Positions 26,248 through 37,235 of a stretch of 62,720 bases of DNA are shown here, in pieces. The notes beneath the pieces were generated by a model that saw only the letters and a list, made by a program, of their open reading frames with translations, was not told the DNA's origin and searched no databases. The first letter of the stretch is position 1, and the number at the start of each line of letters is the position of its first letter. This stretch comes from Streptomyces albus subsp. albus (GTDB lineage Bacteria > Actinomycetota > Actinomycetes > Streptomycetales > Streptomycetaceae): contig NZ_JOID01000032.1 in the NCBI RefSeq assembly GCF_000719865.1, positions 1 to 62,720 on the forward strand, given 5' to 3'. The translations under genes and the position numbers were made by a program.

Positions 26248-27900
26248 TCAGCGCACGAAGACCCCCGCCTGGCCGGCCAGGTCGAGGAAGTACTGCGGCG
26301 CGATGCCGAGCACGAGCGTGGCGACGACACCCACCGCGATGGCCGCGGAGGTCAGCGCGCTGGGCACGGCGACCGTCGGGCCGCCGGCCTGCGGCTCGTT
26401 GAAGAACATCAGCACGATGACGCGGATGTAGAAGAAGGCCGCGATGGCCGACGAGACCACACCGACCACGACCAGCGCGCCCGCGCCGCCCTCCGCCGCC
26501 GCCTTGAACACCGCGAACTTCCCCGCGAACCCGGAGGTCAGCGGGATGCCCGCGAAGGCCAGCAGGAAGATCCCGAAGGTTGCCGCGACCAGCGGGGACC
26601 GCCGGCCCAGCCCGACCCACTTCGACAGGTGCGTGGCCTCGCCGCCCGCGTCGCGGACCAGCGTCACCACGGCGAAGGCGCCGACCGTGACGAAGGAGTA
26701 GGCCAGCAGATAGAAGAGCACCGAGGAGATGCCGGACGGCGTGGTGGCCACGACACCGGCCAGGATGAACCCGGCGTGGGCGATCGACGAGTACGCCAGC
26801 AGCCGCTTCACATCGGTCTGGGTGACCGCGACGATCGCGCCGACCGTCATCGTGACGATGACGACGCCCCACATCACCGGCCGCCAGTCCCAGCGCATCC
26901 CCGGCAGCACCACGTACAGGATCCGCAGCAGCGCGCCGAAGGCCGCGACCTTGGTGGCCGCCGCCATGAAGCCGGTGACCGGGGTCGGGGCGCCCTGGTA
27001 GACGTCCGGCGTCCACATGTGGAACGGGACGGCGCCGACCTTGAAGAGCAGGCCCATCAGCACCAGCGCGGCGCCGATCAGCAGCAGCGCGTCATTGCCC
27101 ATGGTGGCCGCCACGGCGGGCTCCACCTGCTGGAGGTCACCGGAGATCACCTGCGCGATGCCGCCGTAGGTGACGGTGCCCGCGTAGCCGTACAGCAGCG
27201 CGACGCCGAACAGCAGGAACGCCGAGGAAAAGGCGCCGAGCAGGAAGTACTTGACCGCCGCCTCCTGCGACAGCAGCCGCTGCCGGCGGGCCAGCGCGCA
27301 CAGGACGTACAGCGGCAGCGAGAGGACTTCCAGGGCCACGAAGAGCGTCAGCAGGTCGTTGGCCGCCGGGAAGACCAGCATGCCGGTGACCGCGAACAGC
27401 AGGATCGGGAAGACCTCGGTGGTGGTGAACCCGGCCTTCACCGCGGCCTGTTCGGCCGGTCCGCCGGGGGTGGCGGCGCCCTGCGCGGCGAAGGAGTCCA
27501 CCCGCTTGCCGTGCGCCACCGGGTCCAGCCGCCGCTCCGCGAAGGTGAGGACGGAGAGGAGGGCCACCAGCAGCACGGTGCCCTGGAGGAAGAGCGCCGG
27601 GCCGTCGACGGCCAGCGCGCCCATCGCCGCCACCTTGGCCTTGTCCGTGCCGTGCCCGCCCGCCGCCAGGCCGATGACGGAGGCGAAGGCCGCGGCCAGG
27701 CCGACCGAGGTCAGCCCGACCTGGGCGTAGTAGCGGGCCCGGCGCGGCAGGAACGCCTCGAACAGGATCCCGACGACCGCCGCGCCCAGCACGATCAGCA
27801 CCGGGGCGAGCTGGACGTACTCGATGTCCGGGGCCTCGATCTTCAACGGCGCCTCGGCCGAGGTCGTCCACAGGCTGTGGACGGATGCCATGGGGCTCAC
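26248..27900 (-). CDS. nuoN: NADH-quinone oxidoreductase subunit N
   Basis: The 550-residue antiporter-like membrane subunit of complex I has about 14 helices. Key charged residues lie in helices such as FVALEVLSLPLYVLCAL (TM5 Glu) and LLFKVGAVPFHMWTPDVYQGAPTPVTGFMAAATKVAAF (TM7 and TM8 lysines). It is one of three proton-pumping modules and the last gene of the operon. The GTG start overlaps the nuoM stop by 4 bp, with GGAGG upstream; an ATG 9 bp later is possible. Confidence 0.96.
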   Translation of the reverse strand: MSPMASVHSLWTTSAEAPLKIEAPDIEYVQLAPVLIVLGAAVVGILFEAFLPRRARYYAQVGLTSVGLAAAFASVIGLAAGGHGTDKAKVAAMGALAVDGPALFLQGTVLLVALLSVLTFAERRLDPVAHGKRVDSFAAQGAATPGGPAEQAAVKAGFTTTEVFPILLFAVTGMLVFPAANDLLTLFVALEVLSLPLYVLCALARRQRLLSQEAAVKYFLLGAFSSAFLLFGVALLYGYAGTVTYGGIAQVISGDLQQVEPAVAATMGNDALLLIGAALVLMGLLFKVGAVPFHMWTPDVYQGAPTPVTGFMAAATKVAAFGALLRILYVVLPGMRWDWRPVMWGVVIVTMTVGAIVAVTQTDVKRLLAYSSIAHAGFILAGVVATTPSGISSVLFYLLAYSFVTVGAFAVVTLVRDAGGEATHLSKWVGLGRRSPLVAATFGIFLLAFAGIPLTSGFAGKFAVFKAAAEGGAGALVVVGVVSSAIAAFFYIRVIVLMFFNEPQAGGPTVAVPSALTSAAIAVGVVATLVLGIAPQYFLDLAGQAGVFVR

Positions 27901-29540
27901 TTCGCGGCCTCCACATCAGGTGACGGAATGTCGACGTCGGGCTCGGGGTCCGTCTTCCGCACGTCCGACATGGTGTGCTCGACAGCCGGGTTGACGATGT
28001 CCGTCAGCGGCTTCGGGAAGACGCCGAGGAAGATCAGCAGGGCGATCAGCGGCGTCACGACGGCCAGTTCCCGCAGCCGCAGATCGGGCATCTTCAGCAC
28101 GCCCTTCCCCACCGGCCCGGTCATGGTGCGCTGGTAGAGCACCAGGACGTAGATCGCGGCGAGGACGATGCCGATGGTGGCGATGATGCCGATCACCGGA
28201 TACCGGCTGAAGGTGCCGACCAGCACCAGGAACTCGCTGACGAACGGGGCGAGTCCGGGCAGCGACAGCGTGGCCAGACCGCCGATCAGGAAGGTGCCGG
28301 CCAGCACCGGGGCCACCTTCTGCACCCCGCCGAAGTCGGCGATGAGCCGCGAGCCGCGCCGCGAGATCAGGAAGCCGGCGACGAGCATCAGCACCGCCGT
28401 CGAGATCCCGTGGAAGACCATGTAGAGGGTCGCCCCGCTCTGGCCCTGGCTCGTCATCGCGAAGATGCCGAGGATGATGAAGCCGAAGTGGGAGACGGAG
28501 GCGTAGGCGATCAGCCGCTTGATGTCCCGCTGGCCGACCGCCAGCAGCGCGCCGTAGACGATGCTGACCAGGGCCAGTACCAGCACCACCGGCGTCGCCC
28601 ACTCGCTGGCCTCCGGGAAGAGGCCGAGGCAGAAGCGGAGCATCGCGAAGGTGCCGACCTTGTCCATCACCGCGGTGATCAGCACGGCGACCGGGGCCGT
28701 CGACTCGCCCATGGCGTTGGGCAGCCAGGTGTGCAGCGGCCACAGCGGCGCCTTCACCGCGAAGGCGAAGAAGAAGCCGAGGAAGAGCAGCCGCTCGGTG
28801 GTGGTCGCCATGGTCAGCTCACCGGAGGCGCGGGCCTCGGTGATCCGCTGGAGCGAGAAGGTGCCCTCGCCGAGCTGGTCGGCGGTGACGGCGTAGAGCC
28901 CGACGACCGCGGCGAGCATGATCAGGCCGCCCGCCAGGTTGTAGAGCAGGAACTTCACGGCGGCGTAGGTGCGCTGCTTGGCCGCCTCCTCGTCGCTCTG
29001 GGCGTGCGCCCGGTCCCCGAAGCCCCCGATGAGGAAGTACATCGGGATGAGCATGGCCTCGAAGAAGATGTAGAAGAGGAAGACGTCGGTCGCGGCGAAG
29101 GAGATGATCACCATCGCCTCGACCATCAGCATCAGCGCGAAGAAGCCCTGCACCGGCCGCCAGCGCCGGCCGGGCCGGTCGCCGTTCTCCTCGGCCGCCG
29201 GATCGGCGTCGCGCCAGGCGGCGAGGATGATGAAGGGCATCAGCAGCGCGGTGAGCCCGATCAGGGCGGCGCCGATACCGTCCACGCCCAGCTCGTAGCG
29301 GACGCCGAAGTCGGCGATCCAGGCGCGGGACTCGGCCAGTTGGTAGCGGTCCCCGCCCGGGTCGAAGCGGGCCAGCACCACGCCCGCCAGCACCAGGGTG
29401 CCCAGCGAGAAGAACAGCGCCGTCCACTTGGCGGCGGCGCGCTTCGCGGCGGGCACGGCCGCGGTCGCGATCGCTCCCAGCGCCGGCAGCACGGCCGTGG
29501 CCGTCAGCAGCGGGAAGCCGTCGTTGACAACAGAAGACAT
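27897..29540 (-). CDS. nuoM: NADH-quinone oxidoreductase subunit M
   Basis: This 547-residue antiporter-like subunit has the family blocks FYIFFEAMLIPMYFLIGGFG (TM5 Glu), AVKAPLWPLHTWLPNAMGESTAPVAVLI (TM7 Lys and the broken helix) and LIAYASVSHFGFIILGIFA. It pumps protons within the membrane arm of NADH:menaquinone oxidoreductase. It starts 2 bp after nuoL ends and overlaps nuoN by 4 bp. The C-terminal tail is short and acidic. Confidence 0.96.
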   Translation of the reverse strand: MSSVVNDGFPLLTATAVLPALGAIATAAVPAAKRAAAKWTALFFSLGTLVLAGVVLARFDPGGDRYQLAESRAWIADFGVRYELGVDGIGAALIGLTALLMPFIILAAWRDADPAAEENGDRPGRRWRPVQGFFALMLMVEAMVIISFAATDVFLFYIFFEAMLIPMYFLIGGFGDRAHAQSDEEAAKQRTYAAVKFLLYNLAGGLIMLAAVVGLYAVTADQLGEGTFSLQRITEARASGELTMATTTERLLFLGFFFAFAVKAPLWPLHTWLPNAMGESTAPVAVLITAVMDKVGTFAMLRFCLGLFPEASEWATPVVLVLALVSIVYGALLAVGQRDIKRLIAYASVSHFGFIILGIFAMTSQGQSGATLYMVFHGISTAVLMLVAGFLISRRGSRLIADFGGVQKVAPVLAGTFLIGGLATLSLPGLAPFVSEFLVLVGTFSRYPVIGIIATIGIVLAAIYVLVLYQRTMTGPVGKGVLKMPDLRLRELAVVTPLIALLIFLGVFPKPLTDIVNPAVEHTMSDVRKTDPEPDVDIPSPDVEAAK

Positions 29541-29542
29541 GA

Positions 29543-31483
29543 TCAGACCGCCCTCATCAGCAGGGTCGCGGCGATCAGGACCGCCGTACCGCCGAACATC
29601 GAGACCGCGTAGGAGCGGACGAAGCCGTTCTGCATCCGCCGCATCCGGCCGGAGAGTCCGCCGACCGCCGCCGCGGTGCCGTTGACGACCCCGTCCACGC
29701 CCTTGTTGTCGACGTAGACCAGACCGCGGGTCAGATACTCGCCCGGCTTCACCAGCACGACGTGGTTGAAGTCGTCCTGGAGCAGATCGCGGCGGGCGGC
29801 CCGGGTGAGCAGCGAGCCGCGCGGCGCCGTGGCCGGCACGGGCTTGCGGCCGTACTGCAGCCAGGCCACGAGCACACCGAGCAGCAGGACGACGACGGTC
29901 GCGCCGGTCACGGCCGCCGCGCTCAGCGGGGAGTGGCCGTGGTCGTGTCCGGTGACCGGCTCCAGCCAGTGCAGGAAGGAGCTGTTCCAGCTGAACAGCC
30001 CGCCCGCGAAGACCGATCCGAAGGCCAGCACGATCATGGGGATCGTCATGGACTTGGGCGACTCGTGCGGGTGCGGCATCGTGTGGTCGCCGGCCGTCTC
30101 GGCGGCGGGCTCCACGTCCGGCGCGTCCGGGGAGGGCGTCGGGGCCCAGCGCTTCTCACCGAAGAAGGTGAGCAGCATGACGCGGGTCATGTAGTACGCG
30201 GTGATCGCGGCGCCCAGCAGGGCCACGCCGCCCAGAATCCAGCCCTCGGTGCCGCCCTTGGCGAAGGCGGCCTCGATGATCTTGTCCTTGGACCAGAAGC
30301 CGGACAGGCCCGGGAAGCCGATGATCGCCAGATAGCCGAGGCCGAAGGTGACGAAGGTGACCGGCATGTACTTTCGCAGGCCCCCGTACTTCCGCATGTC
30401 GACCTCGTCGTTCATGCCGTGCATGACCGAACCGGCGCCGAGGAAGAGCCCGGCCTTGAAGAAGCCGTGGGTGACCAGGTGCATGATCGCGAAGACGTAG
30501 CCGATCGGGCCCAGTCCGGCGGCCAGCACCATGTAGCCGATCTGCGACATCGTCGAGCCGGCCAGCGCCTTCTTGATGTCGTCCTTCGCGCTACCGACGA
30601 TCGCACCGAAGAGCAGCGTGACCGCGCCGACGATGGCGACGACGAGCTGCGCGTCCGGCGAGCCGTTGAAGATGGCGCCGGAGCGGACGATGAGGTAGAC
30701 GCCGGCGGTGACCATGGTGGCGGCGTGGATGAGGGCCGAGACCGGGGTCGGGCCCTCCATCGCGTCACCCAGCCAGGACTGCAGCGGCACCTGGGCCGAC
30801 TTGCCGCAGGCCGCCAGCAGCAGCATCAGGCCGATGGCCGTCAGCATGCCCTCGGAGGTCTCGCCCGCCGAGGCCAGCACCGGCTCGAAGGCGAAGGTGC
30901 CGAAGGTCGTGAACATCAGCATGATCGCGATCGACAGGCCGAGGTCGCCGACGCGGTTGACGATGAACGCCTTCTTGGCGGCGGTGGCCGCGCTCGGCTT
31001 GTGCTGCCAGAAGCCGATCAGCAGGTAGGACGCCAGGCCGACGCCCTCCCAGCCCGCGTACAGCAGCAGGTAGTTGTCGGCCAGGACCAGCAGCAGCATC
31101 GCCGCCAGGAACAGGTTGAGATAGCCGAAGAATCGGCGGCGCCGCTCGTCGTGCTCCATGTAGCCGATCGAGTAGATGTGGATCAGCGAACCCACACCGG
31201 TGATCAGCAGTACGAAGGTCATCGACAGCTGGTCCAGCTGGAAGGCGACATCCGCCTGGAAGCCCTCCACGGGCACCCAGCTGAACAGGCGCTGGTGCAG
31301 GGCGCGGTCCTCGCCGTCCCGGCCCAGCATGTCGGCGAAGAGCACCGCGCCGACGACGAAGGAGGCCACCGCGAGCGCCGTGCCGATCCAGTGCCCGGCG
31401 CGGTCCAGCCGCCGGCCGCCGCACAGCAGCACGGCCGCGCCGAGCAGCGGCGCCGCGACGAGCAATCCGATGAGGTTCTCCAC
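29543..31483 (-). CDS. nuoL: NADH-quinone oxidoreductase subunit L
   Basis: The 646-residue distal antiporter-like subunit carries [21 protein letters not shown] (TM5 Glu), [27 protein letters not shown] (TM7 Lys and broken helix) and [20 protein letters not shown]. The long C-terminal part provides the lateral helix that runs along the membrane arm, preceded by a His/Pro/Glu-rich loop (about 455-480). It lies 12 bp after nuoK. Confidence 0.96.
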   Translation of the reverse strand: MENLIGLLVAAPLLGAAVLLCGGRRLDRAGHWIGTALAVASFVVGAVLFADMLGRDGEDRALHQRLFSWVPVEGFQADVAFQLDQLSMTFVLLITGVGSLIHIYSIGYMEHDERRRRFFGYLNLFLAAMLLLVLADNYLLLYAGWEGVGLASYLLIGFWQHKPSAATAAKKAFIVNRVGDLGLSIAIMLMFTTFGTFAFEPVLASAGETSEGMLTAIGLMLLLAACGKSAQVPLQSWLGDAMEGPTPVSALIHAATMVTAGVYLIVRSGAIFNGSPDAQLVVAIVGAVTLLFGAIVGSAKDDIKKALAGSTMSQIGYMVLAAGLGPIGYVFAIMHLVTHGFFKAGLFLGAGSVMHGMNDEVDMRKYGGLRKYMPVTFVTFGLGYLAIIGFPGLSGFWSKDKIIEAAFAKGGTEGWILGGVALLGAAITAYYMTRVMLLTFFGEKRWAPTPSPDAPDVEPAAETAGDHTMPHPHESPKSMTIPMIVLAFGSVFAGGLFSWNSSFLHWLEPVTGHDHGHSPLSAAAVTGATVVVLLLGVLVAWLQYGRKPVPATAPRGSLLTRAARRDLLQDDFNHVVLVKPGEYLTRGLVYVDNKGVDGVVNGTAAAVGGLSGRMRRMQNGFVRSYAVSMFGGTAVLIAATLLMRAV

Positions 31484-31495
31484 TTCTTCGACCCC

Positions 31496-31795
31496 TTACA
31501 GCTTCATCAGAGAGGCGTCATCGACCGAGGCCGAGTGGCGGGTACGGAAGAGCATCACGATGATCGCCAGACCGATCACGACCTCCGCGGCGGCGACGAC
31601 CATCGTGAAGAAGGCGATGATCTGCCCGTCGAGGTTGCCGTGCATCCGGGAGAAGGCGACCAGCGTCAGGTTGCAGGCGTTCAGCATCAGCTCGACGCAC
31701 ATGAACACGACGATCGCGTTGCGCCGCAGCAGCACCCCGGCGGCGCCGATGGTGAACAGCAGGGCGGCGAGATAGACGTAGTTCACCGGGTTCAC
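31496..31795 (-). CDS. nuoK: NADH-quinone oxidoreductase subunit K
   Basis: A 99-residue, three-helix membrane subunit. The conserved glutamates of the proton path are visible in [14 protein letters not shown] and in [22 protein letters not shown]. The length is that of E. coli NuoK (100). Its GTG overlaps the nuoJ stop by 4 bp. Confidence 0.96.
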   Translation of the reverse strand: MNPVNYVYLAALLFTIGAAGVLLRRNAIVVFMCVELMLNACNLTLVAFSRMHGNLDGQIIAFFTMVVAAAEVVIGLAIIVMLFRTRHSASVDDASLMKL

Positions 31796-32616
31796 TTGCC
31801 GGCCTCCTCAGATGTGGCGTCCCGGCGCTCCAGCCGCACCTCGGAGCGCTGCTCCAGGGCGGCCAGCTGGGCCAGCGCGTCCCCGGACACGTCGCGGACC
31901 TGGCCGCGGGCGCGCAGCGTCGCGTTGACGGTGAGTTCCGAGGGCGTGCCGTCGGGCAGCAGCCCGGGGATGTCCACGGCGTTGTGCCGGGCGTAGACGC
32001 CGGGGGCGGGCAGCGGCGGGACGTGCTTGCCCTCGCGGACCCGGCGCTCGGCGAGTTCCCGCTGGCTGGGCATGCGCTCGGTGCGCTCGCGGTGGGTGAG
32101 GACCATCGCGCCGACGGCGGCGGTGATCAGCAGGGCGCCGGTGATCTCGAAGGCGAACACGTACTTGGTGAAGATCACCTCGGCCAGCCCCTGGACGTTC
32201 CCGCCGGAGTTGGCCGTGCCGAGCCCGGCGAAGGTGGAGAGCGAGGCGTTGCCGATGCCGGCGATCAGGAGGATGCCGAAGCCGAGGCCGGTGAGGGCGG
32301 CCAGCCAGCGCTGGCCCTTCAGGGTCTCCTTGAGCGAGTCGGCGGCGGTGACGCCGACGAGCATCACCACGAACAGGAACAGCATCATGATCGCGCCGGT
32401 GTAGACGACGATCTGGACGACGCCCAGGAAGTAGGCGCCGTTGGCCAGATAGAACACCGCCAGGATGATCATGGTTCCGGCGAGGCAGAGCGCGGAGTGG
32501 ATCGCCCTGCGCAGCAGGATCGTGCCGAGCGCCCCGAGGACGGCCACGGTGCCCAGCACCCAGAACTGGACGGCCTCCCCGGTGGAGGTGGTGTAGGCGG
32601 CGGCGAGCGTGTTCAT
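31792..32616 (-). CDS. nuoJ: NADH-quinone oxidoreductase subunit J
   Basis: The 274-residue membrane subunit has five helices, including the pi-bulge helix region around [22 protein letters not shown] that couples quinone reduction to pumping. After the last helix (about 175) it carries a 100-residue hydrophilic tail, longer than the E. coli protein (184) and common in streptomycete NuoJ as far as I recall. The ATG overlaps the nuoI stop (ATGA). The frame is open far upstream, but that part is an out-of-frame reading of nuoI. Confidence 0.95.
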   Translation of the reverse strand: MNTLAAAYTTSTGEAVQFWVLGTVAVLGALGTILLRRAIHSALCLAGTMIILAVFYLANGAYFLGVVQIVVYTGAIMMLFLFVVMLVGVTAADSLKETLKGQRWLAALTGLGFGILLIAGIGNASLSTFAGLGTANSGGNVQGLAEVIFTKYVFAFEITGALLITAAVGAMVLTHRERTERMPSQRELAERRVREGKHVPPLPAPGVYARHNAVDIPGLLPDGTPSELTVNATLRARGQVRDVSGDALAQLAALEQRSEVRLERRDATSEEAGK

Positions 32617-33224
32617 CGTTCGACCACCTTCTCGGAGGCGGGCTCGCCCGGGCCGAAGTCGGAGGCCGCGTCCTGCGGCATCTCGCCCTTGGAGACGGCC
32701 GGCTGCTGGACGGTCCCGGGGGCGGCCTCGGTGACCAGGCCCCGGTAGTAGTCCTGCTCGGTCATGCCCGGGAAGATCGCGTGCGGCGAGTCGACCATGC
32801 CCTCCCTCAGCCCCGCGAGCAGCTCCTCCTTGGTGTAGATGAGCGACTCGCGGGTGCGGTCGGCGAGCTCGTACTCGTTGGTCATGGTGAGCGCCCGGGT
32901 GGGGCAGGCCTCGACGCAGAGACCGCAGAGGATGCAGCGCAGATAGTTGATCTGGTAGACGCGGCCGTAGCGCTCGCCCGGCGAGTAGCGCTCCTCGTCG
33001 GTGTTGTCGGCGCCCTCGACGTAGATGGCGTCGGCGGGGCAGGCCCAGGCGCAGAGTTCGCAGCCGACGCACTTCTCCAGCCCGTCCGGGTGGCGGTTGA
33101 GCTGGTGCCGGCCGTGGAACCGGGGCGCCGTCGGCTTCTTCTCCTCCGGGTACTGCTCGGTCAGCCGCTTCTTGAACATGGCCTTGAAGGTCACGCCGAA
33201 GCCGGCCACGGGGTTATCGGGCAT
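32613..33224 (-). CDS. nuoI: NADH-quinone oxidoreductase subunit I (two [4Fe-4S])
   Basis: This 203-residue ferredoxin-like subunit bridges the peripheral arm to the membrane. Two CxxCxxCxxxC motifs are present: C52, C55, C58, C62 ([13 protein letters not shown]) and C97, C100, C103, C107 ([13 protein letters not shown]), ligating clusters N6a and N6b. A roughly 50-residue hydrophilic tail follows. The ATG overlaps the end of nuoH by 11 bp. Confidence 0.96.
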   Translation of the reverse strand: MPDNPVAGFGVTFKAMFKKRLTEQYPEEKKPTAPRFHGRHQLNRHPDGLEKCVGCELCAWACPADAIYVEGADNTDEERYSPGERYGRVYQINYLRCILCGLCVEACPTRALTMTNEYELADRTRESLIYTKEELLAGLREGMVDSPHAIFPGMTEQDYYRGLVTEAAPGTVQQPAVSKGEMPQDAASDFGPGEPASEKVVER

Positions 33225-34626
33225 TGTCGGCCTCCTCTCCGTTGGTCGTCGCGTCGGAACCGGCGGCGACGGTCACGGGCGGCTGCTCGTGACGGGGACG
33301 CCGGCGCGGAACCGGGGGCAGCGTCTGCCCCGGCATCGGCGGCACGGGGTAGCCGCCGGCCATCGGGTCGAACTCGCCCCCGGCGCCCCCGCCCTCCGCG
33401 CCGGTGCCGTCCGGCTGCTCCTGCCTGCCGCGGAAGAGGTCCGCGACGAAGGACAGCAGCAGGACCACGAGCACGGCGCCGATCACGTAGAACGCGATCT
33501 CCTGGAAGTCGTAGTTCTCGTTCCGCAGGGCCCGGACGGTGGCGACCATCATCAGCCAGACCATCGCGACCGGGATGAGGACCTTCCAGCCGAGCTTCAT
33601 CAGCTGGTCGTAGCGGACCCGGGGGAGGGTGCCGCGCAGCCAGATGAAGCCGAAGAGCAGGAGGTTGACCTTGATGACGAACCAGAGCATCGGCCACCAG
33701 CCGTGGTTCGCGCCCTCCCAGAAGGTGCTGACGGGCCAGGGCGCGCGCCAGCCGCCGAGGAAGAGGGTGACCGCCACCGCCGAGACGGTGACCATGTTGA
33801 TGTACTCGGCGAGCATGAACATCGCGAACTTGATCGACGAGTACTCGGTGTTGAAGCCGCCGACGAGGTCGCCCTCGGACTCCGGCATGTCGAACGGCGC
33901 CCGGTTGACCTCACCGACCATCGACACCATGTAGATGAGGAAGGACACCGGCAGCAGGATCGCGAACCAGCGGTCCTCCTGCGCGTCCACGATGGCCGAG
34001 GTGGACATCGAGCCGGAGTAGAGGAAGACGGCCGCGAAGGACAGGCCCATCGCGATCTCGTACGAGATCACCTGGGCGACCGAGCGCATGCCGCCGAGCA
34101 GCGGGTACGTCGAGCCGGAGGACCAGCCGGCGAGCACGATGCCGTAGATGCCGACGGAGGCGACCGCCAGGATGTACAGCACGGCGATCGGCAGGTCGGT
34201 CAGCTGCAGCGCGGTGCGCTCGCCGAAGATCGACACCTCGTTGCCGGGCGGGCCGAAGGGGATCACCGCGATCGCCATGAAGGCGGGGACGGCCGCGACG
34301 ATCGGCGCCAGGACGTAGACGAGCTTGTCGGCCCGCTTGACGATGATGTCTTCCTTGAACATCAGCTTGGCGCCGTCGGCGAGCGACTGGAGCAGACCCC
34401 AGGGGCCGTGCCGGTTGGGGCCGATGCGCAGCTGCATCCAGGCGACGACCTTGCGCTCCCACACGATGGAGAACAGCACGGTCAGCAGCACGAACGCGAA
34501 GCAGAAGACCGCCTTGAGGGCGACGAGCCACCAGGGGTCGCCGCCGAACACCGACAGGTCCTCGGCCGCGAGGTGCAGGGTCCGGCCGGGCTCCGCGGCC
34601 GCGGCCCACAGCGGGGCGGAACTCAT
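33214..34626 (-). CDS. nuoH: NADH-quinone oxidoreductase subunit H
   Basis: The 470-residue membrane subunit forms the quinone channel. It shows [21 protein letters not shown], the acidic loop [17 protein letters not shown], and [27 protein letters not shown], whose acidic residues line the E-channel. It ends with a Pro/Gly-rich cytoplasmic tail of about 80 residues absent from E. coli NuoH (325). The ATG overlaps the nuoG stop (ATGA). Confidence 0.96.
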   Translation of the reverse strand: MSSAPLWAAAAEPGRTLHLAAEDLSVFGGDPWWLVALKAVFCFAFVLLTVLFSIVWERKVVAWMQLRIGPNRHGPWGLLQSLADGAKLMFKEDIIVKRADKLVYVLAPIVAAVPAFMAIAVIPFGPPGNEVSIFGERTALQLTDLPIAVLYILAVASVGIYGIVLAGWSSGSTYPLLGGMRSVAQVISYEIAMGLSFAAVFLYSGSMSTSAIVDAQEDRWFAILLPVSFLIYMVSMVGEVNRAPFDMPESEGDLVGGFNTEYSSIKFAMFMLAEYINMVTVSAVAVTLFLGGWRAPWPVSTFWEGANHGWWPMLWFVIKVNLLLFGFIWLRGTLPRVRYDQLMKLGWKVLIPVAMVWLMMVATVRALRNENYDFQEIAFYVIGAVLVVLLLSFVADLFRGRQEQPDGTGAEGGGAGGEFDPMAGGYPVPPMPGQTLPPVPRRRPRHEQPPVTVAAGSDATTNGEEADNAR

Positions 34627-37235
34627 GAGCGCGCCTCCTCGGCTTCGGTGCCCGCCGCGGCGATGGCCGCCGCGAGCCGGACGAGCTCCCCGGGACGGGC
34701 CCCGGTGTCGGCCGTCACGCCGCCGCCCACCGAGTTCAGCGGCAGCCAGACGACGCGGTCGGGCATCTCCGTGATCCGCAGCGGCAGTTCGACCGAACCG
34801 GCGGGACCGGAGACCCGCAGCGGCTCGCCCTCGGCGATCCCGGTCTCGGCGGCCGTGGCCGCGGAGAGCCGGGCGACCGCTTCGTGCCGGGTGCCGGCCA
34901 GCGCCTCGTCACCGACCTGGAGGACGCCCTGGTCGAGCAGGAGCCGGTGGCCGGCGAGGACGGCCTCGCCCGCGGACGGGCGGGCCGCGGACCGGGCGGT
35001 GCCGCCCGCGGGACCGCCGTAGTCGGAGTCGCCGGGCCCGGCGGGCACGGCACCGGCCCAGCCGCCGAGCCGGTCCATCTCCCGGCGGACGGCGAGCAGA
35101 TCGGGCAGGGCGAGCCGGGCGGCGGACCGCTCGGCGCCGCGCTCGCCGTCACCGGCGCGGAGGTCCGCGAGGGTGTCGGCGAGCATGTGCAGCACGCGGC
35201 TGTCGGAGACGACGTGGCGGCGGGTCATCTGGTCGGGCTTGATGGCCGCCTCGAACATGCGGGCCCGGCCCTCCCAGTTGAGGAAGGTGCCGGCCTTCTC
35301 GGCGACGGCGGCGACCGGCAGGACCACGTCGGCCCGCTCGGTGACCTCCGAGGGCCGCAGCTCCAGGCTGACCAGGAAGCCCACCTCGTCCAGGGCCCGC
35401 CGCGCCAGCGCCGGGTCGGGGAGGTCCGCGACCTCCACGCCGCCGACGATCAGCGCGGCCAGTTCGCCGGTGGCCGCGGCCTCGATGATCTCGCCGGTGT
35501 CCCGGCCGAGGCGGTGCGGCAGTCCGGCGGCGGAGACGCCCCAGGCGGCGGCGGTCTCCTCCCGGGCGCGCGGGTCGGTGGCCGGGCGGCCGCCGGGCAG
35601 CAGCCCGGGCAGGGCCCCGGCCTCGATCGCGCCCCGCTCGCCGGCCCGGCGCGGGATCCACACCAGCCGGGCGCCGGTGGCGGTCGCGGCCCGTACGGCG
35701 GCGGAGAGCGCGCCCGGGGAGGCGGCCAGCCGTTCGCCGACGACGATCACGGCGCCCTCGGCGCGCAGCGCGTCGGCCGCGGCCTCGCCGTCCGCCTCCA
35801 GGCCGATCCGGCCGGCGAGGGCGTCCAGCCACTCGGCCTCGGTGCCCGGCGCGGCCGGCAGCAGGACGCCGCCGGCCTTGATCAGGCCCGGGGTGGCCCA
35901 GGGGGCGAGGGAGAAGGTCTTCTGGCCGTGCTTGCGCATGGCCTTGCGGAGCCGCAGGAAGACGCCGGGGGCCTCCTCCTCGGACTCGAAGCCCGCCAGC
36001 AGGACGGCGGGCGCCTTCTCCAGCGAGGTGTACGTGACGCCGGTGCCGTCGAGGTCCTTGCCGCGTCCGGCGACCCGGGAGGCCAGGAAGTCGGCCTCCT
36101 CGGCGCTGTGGACGCGGGCGCGGAAGTCGATGTCGTTGGTGTCGAGGGCGATCCGCGCGAACTTGGCGTACGCGTAGGCGTCCTCGGCGGTGAGCCGGCC
36201 GCCGGTCAGCACACCGGTGCGGCCGCGGGCGGCGGAGAGCCCGCGGGCCGCCGCCTCCAGGGCCTCCGGCCAGCTTGCCGGCTCCAGTTCACCGCTCTCG
36301 GCGCCGCGCACCAGCGGGGTGGTGAGCCGCTCCGGCCGCTGGGCGTAGCGGAAGGCGAAGCGGCCCTTGTCGCACATCCACTCCTCGTTGACCTCCGGGT
36401 CGTTGCCCGCGAGGCGCCGCATGACCTTGCCGCGCCGGTGGTCGGTGCGGGTGGCGCAGCCGCCCGCGCAGTGCTCGCACACGCTGGGCGAGGAGACCAG
36501 GTCGAACGGGCGGGAGCGGAACCGGTACGCGGCCGAGGTGAGCGCGCCGACCGGGCAGATCTGGATGGTGTTGCCGGAGAAGTAGGACTGGAACGGGACG
36601 TCCTCTCCGGTGCCGATCTGCTGCAGCGCGCCGCGCTCCAGCAGTTCGATCATCGGGTCGCCGGCGATCTCCTTGGAGAAGCGGGTGCAGCGGGCGCAGA
36701 GCACGCAGCGCTCGCGGTCCAGCAGCACCTGGGTGGAGATCGGGACGGGCTTCTCGTACGTCCGCTTCTGTCCCTCGAAGCGGGTGTCGGCCTGGCCGGT
36801 GCTCATCGCCTGGTTCTGCAGCGGGCACTCGCCGCCCTTGTCGCAGACCGGGCAGTCCAGCGGGTGGTTGATGAGGAGGAACTCCATCATTCCGCGCTGG
36901 CTCTTCTCGGCCACGGGCGAGGTGAGTTGAGTCTTCACCACCATCCCGTCCGTACACGTGATCGTGCAGGAGGCCATGGGCTTGCGCTGGCCCTCGACCT
37001 CGACCATGCACTGACGGCAGGCGCCAACGGGATCGAGGAGGGGGTGGTCGCAGAACCGCGGGATCTCGATGCCCAGTTCCTCGGCGGCGCGGATGACGAG
37101 CGTGCCCTTGCGGACGCTGGTCTGGATGCCGTCGATGGTGAGCGTGACGAGGTCCTCCGGCGGCACGGCCGCCTCACCGCTCCCGGAGGACCCCGCGGCG
37201 GAGCCGCTGTTGGACGCTGCGGCGGTGACGGTCAT
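34623..37235 (-). CDS. nuoG: NADH-quinone oxidoreductase subunit G
   Basis: The 870-residue iron-sulfur subunit has an N-terminal [2Fe-2S] ferredoxin domain (C62, C73, C76, C90). Next come the His-Cys motif [19 protein letters not shown] (N5), the [18 protein letters not shown] block (N4) and [11 protein letters not shown], the extra cluster (N7) found in some bacteria. The remainder is a molybdopterin-oxidoreductase-like domain that no longer binds cofactor. The first 25 residues are a Ser/Gly/Ala extension. The ATG overlaps the nuoF stop by 4 bp. Confidence 0.96.
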   Translation of the reverse strand: MTVTAAASNSGSAAGSSGSGEAAVPPEDLVTLTIDGIQTSVRKGTLVIRAAEELGIEIPRFCDHPLLDPVGACRQCMVEVEGQRKPMASCTITCTDGMVVKTQLTSPVAEKSQRGMMEFLLINHPLDCPVCDKGGECPLQNQAMSTGQADTRFEGQKRTYEKPVPISTQVLLDRERCVLCARCTRFSKEIAGDPMIELLERGALQQIGTGEDVPFQSYFSGNTIQICPVGALTSAAYRFRSRPFDLVSSPSVCEHCAGGCATRTDHRRGKVMRRLAGNDPEVNEEWMCDKGRFAFRYAQRPERLTTPLVRGAESGELEPASWPEALEAAARGLSAARGRTGVLTGGRLTAEDAYAYAKFARIALDTNDIDFRARVHSAEEADFLASRVAGRGKDLDGTGVTYTSLEKAPAVLLAGFESEEEAPGVFLRLRKAMRKHGQKTFSLAPWATPGLIKAGGVLLPAAPGTEAEWLDALAGRIGLEADGEAAADALRAEGAVIVVGERLAASPGALSAAVRAATATGARLVWIPRRAGERGAIEAGALPGLLPGGRPATDPRAREETAAAWGVSAAGLPHRLGRDTGEIIEAAATGELAALIVGGVEVADLPDPALARRALDEVGFLVSLELRPSEVTERADVVLPVAAVAEKAGTFLNWEGRARMFEAAIKPDQMTRRHVVSDSRVLHMLADTLADLRAGDGERGAERSAARLALPDLLAVRREMDRLGGWAGAVPAGPGDSDYGGPAGGTARSAARPSAGEAVLAGHRLLLDQGVLQVGDEALAGTRHEAVARLSAATAAETGIAEGEPLRVSGPAGSVELPLRITEMPDRVVWLPLNSVGGGVTADTGARPGELVRLAAAIAAAGTEAEEARS

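Noticed and set aside
29762..31996. 744-codon open frame on the plus strand opposite nuoL
   Set aside because: It is antisense to nuoL, nuoK and nuoJ, which are certain by homology. The translation is an Arg/Asp/Gln/His-rich low-information sequence.
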